Below are positions 53,022 to 63,264 of a DNA stretch of 64,000 bases, piece after piece. Both the position numbers and the translations under genes were made by a program. Source of the DNA: Deltaproteobacteria bacterium (lineage in GTDB: Bacteria > Myxococcota_A > Polyangia > Polyangiales > Polyangiaceae); NCBI GenBank assembly GCA_016218915.1, contig JACRCQ010000006.1, positions 1-64,000 on the forward strand. Reading direction: 5' to 3'. Under the pieces are notes generated by a model that worked only from the letters and a program-made list of their open reading frames with translations, did no database searches and was not told where the DNA came from. Within the stretch, counting starts at the first letter, position 1. Every line of letters starts with the position of its first letter.

Positions 53022-54271
53022 GCCGGCTCCGGCTTCGCCTCGCTTGGATCAGCGTCGCCGTGTCGGCCTGCGCGTGGATCGGCTGCGGCGCACCGGCTGT
53101 GCAGTGCCCTGAGCCAAAGCAGCCCTTGCCGATCCAGGCCTGGGCCAGGGTGGAGCTCGAGACGAGCGCCGAGCCTGGTGTGCGCGACCGCTTTCTCGAT
53201 CAGCTCCGCTCACCGGCCCTGCTCGTGCAGGCATCGCGCGAGACCGAGCAGCCGATCGCTACCTCGGACCTGCAGCTGGCCGCAGAGACTCCAACCCGCA
53301 TCGTGATGCGGATTCGCGGCGATGGTCGCCAGGCCGCCACAGCGCGGTGTCTCGCGGTTCTCCGGGTCGCGGAGCGAGAGCGCGAGCGCGCGCTGCAGTC
53401 GGACCCGGCCCGCATCAAGCTCTCCCAGGAGCGCGATCAGCTGCGCGCCGATCTGCGGGGGCTCGAGAAGAGCCTGCGTGAGATCTCCGCCGACGGAGGC
53501 GTCGCAGATGCGGTCTCCGTGCAGGCCGAGCTGGTGAGGTTGAAGCTGGTTCGCCTGCAGATCCAGATCGCAGAATCCATCGAGCGCGCAGCCGGCACCC
53601 GGGACGCGCCTGAGCTCCTCAGAACCATCGCGCGAGCAGCGTCGGCAGCTCAGGCCGATGTCCAGCGACTCCGGCTCGAAGGCAGGGGAAGCAACCACCC
53701 GGACGTGGTCATCGCTCGCCGGAGGGTGGACACGCTGCAGGTGTTGTTCCGCGCGCAGCGCGAAGCCGAGTCGACCTGGCTCGCCATCTCGGAGGCAGAG
53801 CTCGCACGCGTCCCGGCCAAGGGCGGGTCGGCGGATGCCCGCAAGGCCAGGCTCGCTGCCCTGGTCGCGCTGCTCGACGTTCCCGAAGCGACCGCAGAGC
53901 GCGGAGTGTCGTCCGAAGCGCCTCTGCGATTGCGCCTCCTCGCATGGGAGTACCTGGAGCGTCGGGTCGAGGACGATGCGTTGTCAGTGACGTTCGGAGA
54001 GCGTCACCCTGTGCGACTGCAATCCCAGGCGCGGATGCGCGCCGTTGCCCAGGAGTTCGACACCGAGCGCAGGATGCTGGTGGGGATGGCGAAGATGCTC
54101 TTGGGGCAAGGCGTGGCCTCGGCGCTGGGGGGCGGCGACGTCCGGACCGTCCGTCTCGACGAGGTCAAGGTGCGCCTGGTGCACGTGCTCGAGCGACTCG
54201 ACGCAATGGACGAAGCGGCAGTGAAGTCCGCCGGCAACGTCAGGGTTTCGCGCGACTGCCAGCCGGAGTGA
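53018..54271 (+). CDS. coiled-coil predicted lipoprotein
   Basis: 417 residues; its ATG overlaps the purB stop (ATGA). The signal sequence ends AWIGC (Cys about 23). Most of the rest is long charged helices typical of coiled coil ([40 protein letters not shown]), with [17 protein letters not shown] and [15 protein letters not shown] repeating a HP-centred motif found in chain-length-determinant-like proteins. The role is unknown; coupling to purB may be fortuitous. Its last 32 bases overlap the end of the glycosyltransferase gene on the other strand. Confidence 0.75.
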
Positions 54272-54980
54272 GCGGGCCCCTCTTCGCTCGCCATCCTGCC
54301 CGGATCACCACGCTCATGATGGTCAGCGCATGCCAGGGTCGCAGCTCGCTGCGCTCCCCCTTGTACACGGGGCGAACGACCACCTGGGTCGTGCTGATCC
54401 CCTGCCCCACGATCCTCGCGAGCAGATCGTTCGGATAGCCGAACCGCGGCCACACCGAGCCCAGATCCAGCGCGTCGATCGCCCGTCCGGAGATCGCCGT
54501 GTATCCGCACTGGCTGTCGGAAAGCTCGTCGACTCCAATCGCACGACGCGTCATCCACGTGAGCAGATGCGAGCCGATGCGACGCGTCCAGGGCATGTCC
54601 GCAACCTGGGGATGATGCAGGCGATCGCCCTTGACGTAGTCGGCACGCCCTTGTGCCACGGGTCGAACCACCTCTTCGAGATCCGCGGGATCCATTTGAT
54701 CGTCGCCGGCCATCACGGCCACGACCTCGGCGCCGCCGCTGCGAGCGACCCGGTAGCCGGTCATGATCGCTGCGCCTACGCCACGGTTGACAACGTGCTG
54801 CACGAGAAGGACGCGGTCCGAAGGAAACGCGCGCACTCGGGCGCACGTGTCATCGTCGCTCGCGTCGTCGACCACCACCACCTGGTCCACGAGCGCCGGC
54901 ATGCGGCGAAGCACTTCGCTGATGAGATCGGATTCGTTGTGAGCGGGTACGACCACCGCAACTCGGACACCGAGGTACAT
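54240..54980 (-). CDS. family 2 glycosyltransferase
   Basis: 246 residues. GT-A fold: VAVVVPAHNESDLI at the N-terminus, VVVVDDASDDDT, NRGVGAAIMTGYRVA, and the donor-metal motif AGDDQMDPADL. A later DSQCGYTAISGRAI block is common to the polyprenyl-phosphate and cell-surface branch. No membrane segments are visible, so it probably acts in the cytoplasm on a nucleotide-sugar donor and a membrane-associated acceptor. Acceptor unknown. It is 76 bases downstream of the first GerW gene on the same strand. Confidence 0.92.
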   Translation of the reverse strand: MYLGVRVAVVVPAHNESDLISEVLRRMPALVDQVVVVDDASDDDTCARVRAFPSDRVLLVQHVVNRGVGAAIMTGYRVARSGGAEVVAVMAGDDQMDPADLEEVVRPVAQGRADYVKGDRLHHPQVADMPWTRRIGSHLLTWMTRRAIGVDELSDSQCGYTAISGRAIDALDLGSVWPRFGYPNDLLARIVGQGISTTQVVVRPVYKGERSELRPWHALTIMSVVIRAGWRAKRGPLTPAGSRAKP

Positions 54981-55056
54981 GCGGCGGGCAACCTACCATG
55001 CCCACACGAGCGTGGGCATGGCACCCGACAAGGCAGTCCCAGGCGAAAGCGCCGGG

Positions 55057-55521
55057 CTATTCCTTGTCCTTTTCCTTTTCTTTCTCGGGAAGACGGGCCT
55101 TGGGGCGCGCGGCTTCCACCCTCGCCGGCTCATCGTCGCTGCCCGTCATCTTGCTCGTGACGAGCTTGAGGATGCGCCCGACCATATCCGGGACCTGCTC
55201 GAACAGCTGCCCGAGCATCTGCTCGGACTCGCCGTCGATTGCCATCATCTTCGGCCGTCCGTCCTTGCCAATCGAAACCACCGCGATCGGCTCCACCTGC
55301 ACGCCGCCGCCCACGCCGCGTCCACCGCTCTTGGCGTCGCCGCCTTCGCTGTGTCCACCGGCGCCGACCGTGGCGATGCCGAAGCCGACTCGCAGACGGT
55401 GGATCGGAACGAGCATGGCGTCGCCCGCTTGCAGCGGCTCGCCGACCACGGTCTCGATCTTCGAGATCTGGTGCATACCTTCGATCAGGTTGTTGACGAC
55501 ATCATCGAGCTTGCTGGCCAT
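55057..55521 (-). CDS. GerW/YtfJ family protein (copy 1)
   Basis: 154 residues; the ATG has GGGAGG at the right distance. GerW signature: VVNNLIEGMHQISKIETVVGE, LVPIHRLRVGFGIATVGAGG, GGGVQVEPIAVVSIGKDGRPKMM. In Bacillus, YtfJ/GerW is a spore protein needed for germination; here the organism is not an endospore former, though myxobacteria do make myxospores. A Lys/Glu tail is unique to this copy. Third gene of the GerW - DUF2953 - GerW cluster on the minus strand, 13 bases after the DUF2953 gene. Confidence 0.88.
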   Translation of the reverse strand: MASKLDDVVNNLIEGMHQISKIETVVGEPLQAGDAMLVPIHRLRVGFGIATVGAGGHSEGGDAKSGGRGVGGGVQVEPIAVVSIGKDGRPKMMAIDGESEQMLGQLFEQVPDMVGRILKLVTSKMTGSDDEPARVEAARPKARLPEKEKEKDKE

Positions 55522-55534
55522 GAGGGCCTCCCAT

Positions 55535-56209
55535 TCATGATTGTGCGGGGACGGCTTGAGCGTCGGCACCTGCTCCAGGCTCGACCGTTTCCCGCAACCG
55601 GATGTTCTTCATCGCGAACCAGGCAGTGGAGACCGCAGCCCGCACTGGCCACAGCCACACCACCAGGTCGATGTCACCTTCGGCGCGCGCCTCGTCGTCC
55701 CACTCGGGGACGACCACGAACTGGCCGACGGGAGACACGAGTCCTGCGACTACGTACAGAGCCCCTGAGGTCATGCCGGTGAACGCCACATTGGGCGTGC
55801 AGTACCGCAGATGCCCCTGGAAGCTCCTCAAGCGCGCGTGCCGTCGCAGGCCGAGCACGAAGCGCCGCAGCTGGCTCCGATCAAAGCGCTGCTCCAGGGT
55901 CTTCTGCCAGCCGATGAGCTTTCCTACCGCCTCATCGAGCCGGACATCCTCCCCGGTCGGCGCCCTCTTCGGGCTCGAACGTCGCATCAGCACCCGCCAG
56001 TTGAAGAAGTGGACCTGCAGCAAGCTGTCTGTCGCGTGCGCCGCAGCCACCGTGACGGTGAACTTGAGACACTCGAGTCCGCCGGCGACCACCCATGTGT
56101 CGCCGTACTGGCCGCGCCCTTTGAGGGTCAATCGCAGACGCACGGGCATCAACCACGCCACCAGGGCGAGGACCCCGAATACGACTGCGATGACCAGCGC
56201 GACCTTCAT
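55535..56209 (-). CDS. DUF2953-type membrane protein (YtfI-like)
   Basis: 224 residues. One N-terminal membrane segment (ALVIAVVFGVLALVAWLM), then a beta-rich region containing RRSSPKRAPTGED and a second hydrophobic stretch (GALYVVAGLVSPVGQFVVV), with a C-terminal DIDLVVWLWPVRAAVS. The family (DUF2953) lies next to GerW/YtfJ in Bacillus as ytfI-ytfJ, which the present order repeats. The assignment is from the segment order and gene pairing. Function unknown; it likely positions the GerW proteins at the membrane. Confidence 0.72.
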   Translation of the reverse strand: MKVALVIAVVFGVLALVAWLMPVRLRLTLKGRGQYGDTWVVAGGLECLKFTVTVAAAHATDSLLQVHFFNWRVLMRRSSPKRAPTGEDVRLDEAVGKLIGWQKTLEQRFDRSQLRRFVLGLRRHARLRSFQGHLRYCTPNVAFTGMTSGALYVVAGLVSPVGQFVVVPEWDDEARAEGDIDLVVWLWPVRAAVSTAWFAMKNIRLRETVEPGAGADAQAVPAQS

Positions 56210-56224
56210 GATCGATCCGCTGCC

Positions 56225-56632
56225 CTACTTGGTCGTCTTGGCCGGGAGCTTCTTCTCCTCGACCTTCTTCTCGTCAGCAGCCGGCAACACCTGGTCCGAA
56301 AGCTGCGGAAGCACGTCGATCGCTTTCTGCAGGATCGCCTTGGCGCCCTTGCGGACCGACAGCATCTGCGCATGCCCATCCTTGCCCACAACCACGAATG
56401 CCCGCGGCTCCACGGTCAAGCCGCCGCCAGCACCGCCCACGTCAAAGGACGCTCCCTTGGCGCGCGCTTCGCCCGCGACGTCGGTCGAGCCCGTGCCGAA
56501 GCCCACCGTGATCTTGCACAGCGGCACCACCGCGGACTCGCCGAAGATCATCGGCTTGCCCACCACCTGCTCCGACTTGGAGACCCGGTGGAGCTGGGTC
56601 ATCAAACTGGTCACAAGGTCATTGAGTTCCAT
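56225..56632 (-). CDS. GerW/YtfJ family protein (copy 2)
   Basis: 135 residues. The same signature as copy 1: LVTSLMTQLHRVSKSEQVVGKP, VVPLCKITVGFGTGS, GGAGGGLTVEPRAFVVVGKDGHAQML, with a Lys/Glu-rich C-terminus. The two copies share the pattern clearly but differ at many positions, so the duplication is not recent. ATG with GGGGAG nine bases upstream. It is the first gene of the three-gene cluster, and 15 bases separate it from the DUF2953 gene. Upstream (56633-56846) no gene is seen. Confidence 0.88.
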   Translation of the reverse strand: MELNDLVTSLMTQLHRVSKSEQVVGKPMIFGESAVVPLCKITVGFGTGSTDVAGEARAKGASFDVGGAGGGLTVEPRAFVVVGKDGHAQMLSVRKGAKAILQKAIDVLPQLSDQVLPAADEKKVEEKKLPAKTTK

Positions 56633-56846
56633 CTAGAATTCTCCCCGGTATGCACCCGACCTCCTGGTCGTGCAGGCGATAGCTCAACACGTCGGGGCGC
56701 AGCCTCCAACGCTGAACATGCGGACGGGAGCGGATTAATGGGTTTGGCAGCAGCCGCCCGGCGCTGATGCGCCTTAGCAGGTGATTACCCCGAAACGGGC
56801 TTGACTTTGCGCTCGCTAGCCGCAGACGTCCGCCGCCTCTGCTGGG

Positions 56847-57845
56847 TCAGTGGTACAGGAACCAGCGCGCACCCGCCTTGATTTCCATGTGGAAATGATC
56901 GCGGTGCGGAAAGTTGTAGTTCGGCGTCAGCACGTACGTGAACACCCTCGCGTCCGCGCTCTCGCACACCAGCGCTCGAAGCTCGCGCGCCTTGTCGTCC
57001 GTCGGCACTGCCGCTTCCGCCCCGCACGTACGCGCACCGATGTGCCCCGCAAAGTGCGCACCCACGTCCAGCCAGTCGCCCCCGCGCTTGTGCACCTTCG
57101 CTACGTCGATCGCCATCCCGGCCGGGTGACGCGACGGGGCGGCCGCGGGTCGAGCTGCAGGCTCTGGCGGCGAAGCGGAGCCCTGCGGCGAAGCGGATCC
57201 TGGCGGTGTCGGACGCGCTGCCGGCTCAGGCGAAGAGCCCCGGGGCCGTACCGGTCGAGCTTGGGTCACGCGCGCCACAGGACCGTGGGGTGCCGCACCC
57301 GCGGGCTGCGTCGGCAACGGTGCAAGCCCCTCTGCATCCCCCTCAGGCGCTGGAAGCGGCGGCAGGGGCTGGGACGACGGGAGCGCGCCTGGAGGCACGA
57401 TCCGTCGAACTGGCGCTGGGGGCGCACCGGGACGGTACATCGAGTAGTGGATCAGCTCGTCGATGTCGTGCTTCGCAAGGATCTCCGCGAAGTCGTCGAG
57501 CGCAAGGGCAAATCGGGCATCGCAGATCTCGAACGGCGTGGTCACACGCTGCGCGTCGGGCAACGCGGTGTGAACATAGACGCCGTGCAGCCGGCCTGTG
57601 AGCCGGATCGGCGTTTGCACCCCGCGCACCGCCCCCTCGCGCTGGAACATCAAGCCCCTGGACTGCAGCTCGGCAATCGCTGCGTCCCCGGACATGTTCG
57701 CGTGCCGGTACGCGGGCGATCGCTCCACCGTGGCTGCGTCCGGCGTCACCAGAAACGGATCGAATGCCTGCGCCGCAAGGGGCACCAGGAGCGCCGCGAG
57801 CGCGGCCCCTGCAGTGACCCATGCGAGAAGCGGAATCCGTGTCAC
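56847..57845 (-). CDS. extensin-like/VanY-type peptidase-fold exported protein
   Basis: 332 residues. A signal peptide (WVTAGAALAALLVPLAAQA) ends near residue 27. Residues 30-130 and a Pro/Ala-rich middle (about 145-240) precede the C-terminal domain of about 95 residues. There SRHPAGMAIDVA and HRDHFHMEI supply the His/Asp and HxH residues of the zinc-binding MepA/VanY/extensin-like C-terminal fold. A Cys pair (ARTC, ALVC) may form a disulfide. Predicted to act on peptidoglycan peptides in the periplasm. The zinc set appears complete by eye. Confidence 0.78.
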   Translation of the reverse strand: MTRIPLLAWVTAGAALAALLVPLAAQAFDPFLVTPDAATVERSPAYRHANMSGDAAIAELQSRGLMFQREGAVRGVQTPIRLTGRLHGVYVHTALPDAQRVTTPFEICDARFALALDDFAEILAKHDIDELIHYSMYRPGAPPAPVRRIVPPGALPSSQPLPPLPAPEGDAEGLAPLPTQPAGAAPHGPVARVTQARPVRPRGSSPEPAARPTPPGSASPQGSASPPEPAARPAAAPSRHPAGMAIDVAKVHKRGGDWLDVGAHFAGHIGARTCGAEAAVPTDDKARELRALVCESADARVFTYVLTPNYNFPHRDHFHMEIKAGARWFLYH

Positions 57846-57977
57846 CCGATCGAGGCTAGCGGATCCGGGCAGGATGGCCAGTTTCGGGCAATTTGCGTCA
57901 GCGTTTCGCGCTGCCCGACGACCACCTGTGGCATCATACCCTACCGAAAGCCCACCCCCACCCCGACGGAGACGCGC

Positions 57978-58430
57978 ATGTCATCGAACAACTTCAACAC
58001 CCTGCTGGAGTTTGCCATCGAGCAGGAGCAGGCCGCCGTCGACTTCTACACCGACCTCGCCAGCAAGGTGAAAGAGCCCCATGTGCGGGAAACGCTACTG
58101 GAGTTCGCCGAGCAGGAAAGACGCCACAAGGTCAAGCTCCAAGCCATTCGCACACGCCCCGAAGTGCCCAAGCCCTCGGGCAAGATCACGGACCTGCAGA
58201 TCGGCGACTACCTCGTCGACATCGACCCCACCCCTGACCTGTCCTTCCAGGGCGCCTTGATCATCGCCATGAAGAAGGAGAAGGCCGCGTACCGGATGTA
58301 CCAGGATCTCGCCGCCTACTCCGACGACCCGGAGCTTCGCGACGTGTTCCTGTTCCTCGCCCAGGAAGAGGCCAACCACAAGCTGTCGTTCGAGATCCAA
58401 TACGACGACATCATCCTGCAGGAAAACTAG
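57978..58430 (+). CDS. rubrerythrin/ferritin-like protein
   Basis: 150 residues of four-helix-bundle type. The iron ligands are EQEQAAVDFYTDL (first helix), EQERRHK (EXXRH) and the matching C-terminal EEANHK, with EKAAYRMYQDLA in the third helix. No rubredoxin domain follows, so it is a single-domain ferritin-like protein likely storing or handling iron or detoxifying peroxide. ATG with GGAG seven bases upstream. It is convergent with the single-module radical SAM gene. Confidence 0.9.
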   Translation: MSSNNFNTLLEFAIEQEQAAVDFYTDLASKVKEPHVRETLLEFAEQERRHKVKLQAIRTRPEVPKPSGKITDLQIGDYLVDIDPTPDLSFQGALIIAMKKEKAAYRMYQDLAAYSDDPELRDVFLFLAQEEANHKLSFEIQYDDIILQEN

Positions 58431-58442
58431 GGCGCGTCCGCG

Positions 58443-59429
58443 TCAGCCCCGCACGCCGACGAACTCACCCCATCCGAATCTCTGTACGTAGCTGGTGTAC
58501 ACGCCCGGGCACGCCCCCCGGCGTATGCACCCCTCGCACGGCTCGCCGTATCCGCGAAATGCCGAGTCGAGCTCGGTGGTGTGCACGGCGCGCAACGGAT
58601 CCGCTGCGTCGCCGTTTGCCTCCGACGCTCGATCCGTCTCGTAGTGCAGGTGCCGCTCCACGTAGCCGCGATTGTTGTCCGGCAGCCCCTCGGTGACGCA
58701 CATGGGGACGTCGACGAGGAACGCTGCCTCGCCGTGATCCCCAGCGGTCTCGAGCACACGCTCGAATCCCGCGCGCGTCTGCCGGTACGTCGGCACCACC
58801 TGGTCGAAGTGCTGCAGCGCCCCACCGTTGAGCTGAAGCGCGTTGAACACCACTTGATCCACGCCGAGCGCGCGCAGCACGGCGTAGATCTCGGCCTGGC
58901 GATCGACGTTCCTCCGCGTGAGCACGGTGGAGCTGTTGAGCTCCAAGCCCCGCGGCTTGAGGCGCGCCACGTTCCGGATCCCCTGCATCGTCTGGTCGAA
59001 GCTGCCAGGCGTGCGCGTCAGCCCCTCGTGAAGCGATCGGCTGTCGCCGTGGATGGAGACGTACACGCGGTTGAGCCCGGCTCTCACCAGCGCCTGCGCG
59101 TAGGGCCCGTACGACAGCCTTCGTCCGTTGGTCATCAGGCTCACGCGCTCGTAGCCGAGCTCGCGCGCCCAGCGGATGAATTGCGGCAGATCCGCCCGCG
59201 TCGTCGGCTCCCCTGACGTGAAGCACAGCTCCTGCGCCCCGCGATGCTGCTCCATGACCCATCGAACCCGCTCCGCGGTCATGCGCTCCGCTGCCCGCGC
59301 GCGCGACTCCCGATCGTCCTCCATGCAGAACAGGCAGTGGTTGTTGCACACACCGCCCAGCGGGATGTGCACGCGCTCACCCTGACCGCGGATGCGTTCG
59401 ATCACGGTCGCTGCACGGCACGGCTGCAT
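58443..59429 (-). CDS. radical SAM protein, single-module relative of the tandem one
   Basis: 328 residues. CNNHCLFC (Cys 28, 32, 35) binds the 4Fe-4S/AdoMet site, followed by FTSGEPTTRADL, LMTNGRRLSY and YVSIHGDSRSLHEGLT. The C-terminal CEGCIRRGACPGVYTSYVQRFG repeats the distal Cys pattern of the 849-residue protein at 22316. The order and wording of the blocks (GEPTTRADL, TNGRRL, VSIHG, FDQTMQGIR) match its modules closely. Substrate unknown. It starts upstream of the TetR operator region and is divergent from tetR. Confidence 0.93.
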   Translation of the reverse strand: MQPCRAATVIERIRGQGERVHIPLGGVCNNHCLFCMEDDRESRARAAERMTAERVRWVMEQHRGAQELCFTSGEPTTRADLPQFIRWARELGYERVSLMTNGRRLSYGPYAQALVRAGLNRVYVSIHGDSRSLHEGLTRTPGSFDQTMQGIRNVARLKPRGLELNSSTVLTRRNVDRQAEIYAVLRALGVDQVVFNALQLNGGALQHFDQVVPTYRQTRAGFERVLETAGDHGEAAFLVDVPMCVTEGLPDNNRGYVERHLHYETDRASEANGDAADPLRAVHTTELDSAFRGYGEPCEGCIRRGACPGVYTSYVQRFGWGEFVGVRG

Positions 59430-59504
59430 GCCTGGGCAGCATAGCTCACGGGGGGTGGGGGCGGGACGGATCGAGCCTCGGGGATGGAAAGAAGAGGGGG
59501 TGAT

Positions 59505-59542
59505 TTGACTTTTAGACCGGACGGTCTAACCATACGGTCTAA
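59505..59542 (+). promoter_or_regulatory. TetR operator with overlapping promoter
   Basis: TTAGACCG (59512-59519), GA, CGGTCTAA (59522-59529) is a perfect palindrome, and a third half-site CGGTCTAA recurs at 59535-59542, thirteen bases on. TTGACT (59505-59510) is a likely -35 box, so the operator sits between -35 and the tetR start. The tetR ATG at 59547 has no ribosome site, so a leaderless message is likely. Confidence 0.75.
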
Positions 59543-59546
59543 GACC

Positions 59547-60181
59547 ATGCCCCGACCGAGATTCGACAGGCTCGACCCCGCCAAGAAGACCCTCATCCTG
59601 CAGACCGCTGCCCGTCAGTTCGCGGCCCACGGCTTCCACGACGCCTCGCTCAACCAGATCCTCGGCAGTGCCGGCATCAGCAAGGGCGCCGCCTACTACT
59701 ACTTCGACGACAAGGCCGATCTGTTCGCCACCGTCATCGATCGCTACATCGACGAGACCCTCTTCGGCCCGGGCGAGGAGCTCATGCGTGAAGCGACCGC
59801 GCGCACGTTCTGGCCGCGCGTGGAGCGCATCTACCGCGCCATGATCGAGCACACCGTGCACGAGCCCTGGCTGCTGGCCCTGTGGCGCGCAGTCTGGAAG
59901 CTGCCCGTGGAGCTCCGTACATCCGGCCCGCTCGCGCGCTCGTTTGATCGCGTGCGCGAATGGTCGCGCGTGCTGCTCATCCGCGGACGCGCCCTGGGCG
60001 TGGTCCGCGCGGACCTGCCCGATGATCTGCTGGTTGCGCTGATGTTCGCCATGGATGAGGCCGCAGACCGTTGGCTCGCCGATCACTGGGACGAGCTCGG
60101 TCCCCAGGGCCTGGAGGCCACCATGCTCATGTCGGTCGATCTGCTCAAGCGCCTGCTCGAGCCCCCGCGAAAGGCGCGCAA

Positions 60182-60185
<4 letters not shown>
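59547..60185 (+). CDS. TetR-family regulator of the efflux operon
   Basis: 212 residues. The N-terminal helix-turn-helix is [45 protein letters not shown], followed by a ligand-binding helical domain. The operator it probably reads lies just upstream (59512-59542), so autoregulation is likely. The gene starts at the ATG at 59547 and overlaps the ATPase gene by ATGA, suggesting it represses the whole operon. The ligand is not predictable. Confidence 0.92.
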
Positions 60186-60894
<709 letters not shown>

Positions 60895-60901
<7 letters not shown>

Positions 60902-63261
60902 GCGCGCTCGATCGCAAGCTGCTGCGCGACCTTTGGCGTACCAAGGGGCAGGCGCTCGCGATCGTGCTGCTCGTGGCGTGTGCGGTCACCACGTTCGTCG
61001 GCTCCATGGGGACCTGGCGCTCGCTGCTGCGCTCCCAGTCCTCCTACTACGATCGCTACCGCTTCGCCCACGCCTTTGCCCAGCTTCGTCGTGCCCCCGA
61101 ATCGCTCGCCCTCGAAGTAGCTGCCCTTCCCGGAGTGGCATCGGTCGAGACGCGAGTGGTGGCGGACGCGACCCTCGAGGTGGAAGGGTTCAACGAGCCG
61201 GTCACAGCTCGATTCGTGTCGATTCCGCCCTCTGGGGAGGCGAAGCTGAATCGCTTCCACATCCGGGTCGGACGCACCATCGTGCCCGAAGGCGGCGCGG
61301 AGGTGGTCGTGAGCGAGGGGTTTGCCAACGCACACCGCTTGCTGCCAGGCGACGCGCTCACCGCTGTGATCCAGGGCAAGCGACAGAGCTTCCGGGTGGT
61401 GGGCGTCGCGCTGGCGCCCGAGTACGTCTACGAGATCCGTCCGGGCGATCTGATGCCCGACGAGAAGCACTTCGGCGTGGTCTGGACCTCGCGCGAAAAG
61501 CTCGCAGCTGCCACGGACATGAAGGGGGCGTTCAACGACATTGCGTTGATGCTCAACCCGGACGCCTCCGAGCCCGAGGTGCTCGCCCGCGTGGACAGGC
61601 TCTTCAACCGCTACGGCGGGATGGGCGCCTACGGTCGCAAGGATCAGGTGTCTGACCGGTTCCTCTCCGACGAGATCAAGCAGCTCAAGTCCAATGCGGT
61701 GATCGTGCCATCGATCTTCCTCGGCGTGGCGGCCTTCCTGTTGCACGTGGTGATGGGGCGGCTGGTCGCAACGCAGCGCGAGCAGATCGCCACGCTCAAG
61801 GCCCTGGGCTATTCCAACTTCACCACGGGCATGCACTTCGGGCGCATGATCCTGGTCATCCTGGCGTGCGGGATGGGTCTGGGCGTGGCCGGTGGAAGGT
61901 GGATGTGCGACGCGATGACGCGGATGTACGCGACGTTCTACCGCTTCCCATCCTTCGTGATCGAGCTGCAGTGGGTGGAGATCGCCGCCGCAGCCGCGCT
62001 GACCCTGGCCGCGGCGTCCCTCGGCGTGGGTGGCGCCTTGCGACGCGTCGTGTCCCTTCCTCCCGCAGAAGCCATGCGCCCTGAGCCGCCCGCGACCTAC
62101 CATCCCACCCTGATCGAACGCCTCGGCCTGCGTCACGTCGCCTCGCAGTCGGTCCGCATGATCCTGCGCAACATCGGGCGGCGCCCGGTCCGATTTGCCC
62201 TGTCTTCCCTCGGGATCGGCTTTGCGGTCGCCATCCTGGTCGTGGGGTGGTTCTTCAACGACGCGATGGACTACCTGATCGACTACCAGTTCAGGTACGT
62301 GCAGCGCGACGACGCCACGGTGACGTTCACGCAGCCCTTGTCGCACGATGCCGTGCTGGCGCTCCAGAGCATGCCCGGCATTCTGCGCGTGGAGCCGTTT
62401 CGCGCCGTGCCCGTACGCTTGCGCGCCGGGCACAAAACCTTCCGCACCGCGCTGCTCGGGCTGTCGCCAGGAGGAGAGCTGCGACGCGTGATCGATCGTC
62501 GCACCGGGCCCATGACGCTGCCGCAAGAAGGGATGGTCCTGACCTCCAAGCTGGCCGACATTCTGGGTGTACGCTCCGGCGACCTGCTGACCGTGGAGGT
62601 CATGGAAGGCAAGCGTCCGACCCGGCAGGTCGTGCTCAGCGCGACAGTCGAGGAGCTGCTCGGCGTCTCAGCCTACATGAGCCAATCCGAGCTCAATCGG
62701 CTCATGCTCGAGGGCGAGACCGTGTCCGGCGCCTTCGTGGCCATGGATCGCGCCGCGCACGGGAGCCTGTACCAGAAGCTCATGCGCACGCCCAAGGTCG
62801 CTGGGGTCACGCTGCGGGAGGCTGCCCTGTTCTCCTTCGAGAACACCAGCGCCGAGTACCTGCTGTTCTTCGCTTCGATCCTCGTGACCTTTGCGACCAT
62901 CATCGCTGCAGGCGTGGTCTACAACGCAGCGCGCGTGTCGCTCGCCGAACGAGAGCGCGAGCTCGCCACCCTGCGCGTCATCGGCATGACCCGCGGGGAG
63001 GTCTCCTTCATCCTGCTCGGCGAGCTCGCCCTGCAAGTGCTCGTGGCACTGCCCGTCGGATCGGTGCTCGGCTACCTGCTCGCGATGTTGACCGCTTCTG
63101 GAGTGGACTCGGACCTGTACAGGATCCCGGTCATCATCAACGCATCCACCTACGCCTCGTCCATGGGTGTGGTCGTCGCTGCGGCTGTCGTGGTCGGCCT
63201 GACCGTGCGACGCCGCATCGATCGGCTGGACCTCGTGTCGGTCCTCAAGACCAAGGAGTGA
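60895..63261 (+). CDS. FtsX/MacB-type ABC permease, two FtsX domains
   Basis: 788 residues; ATG with AGGAG five bases upstream. N-terminal membrane segment [19 protein letters not shown], a large periplasmic region, then FtsX-type membrane segments ([35 protein letters not shown], about 330-440), a second membrane entry ([21 protein letters not shown]), another periplasmic part, and a terminal FtsX domain with [22 protein letters not shown]. Two copies of the domain in one protein fit the long DevC/LolCE-like branch. It works with the ATPase before and the adaptor after it. Confidence 0.93.
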
Positions 63262-63264
63262 GCT

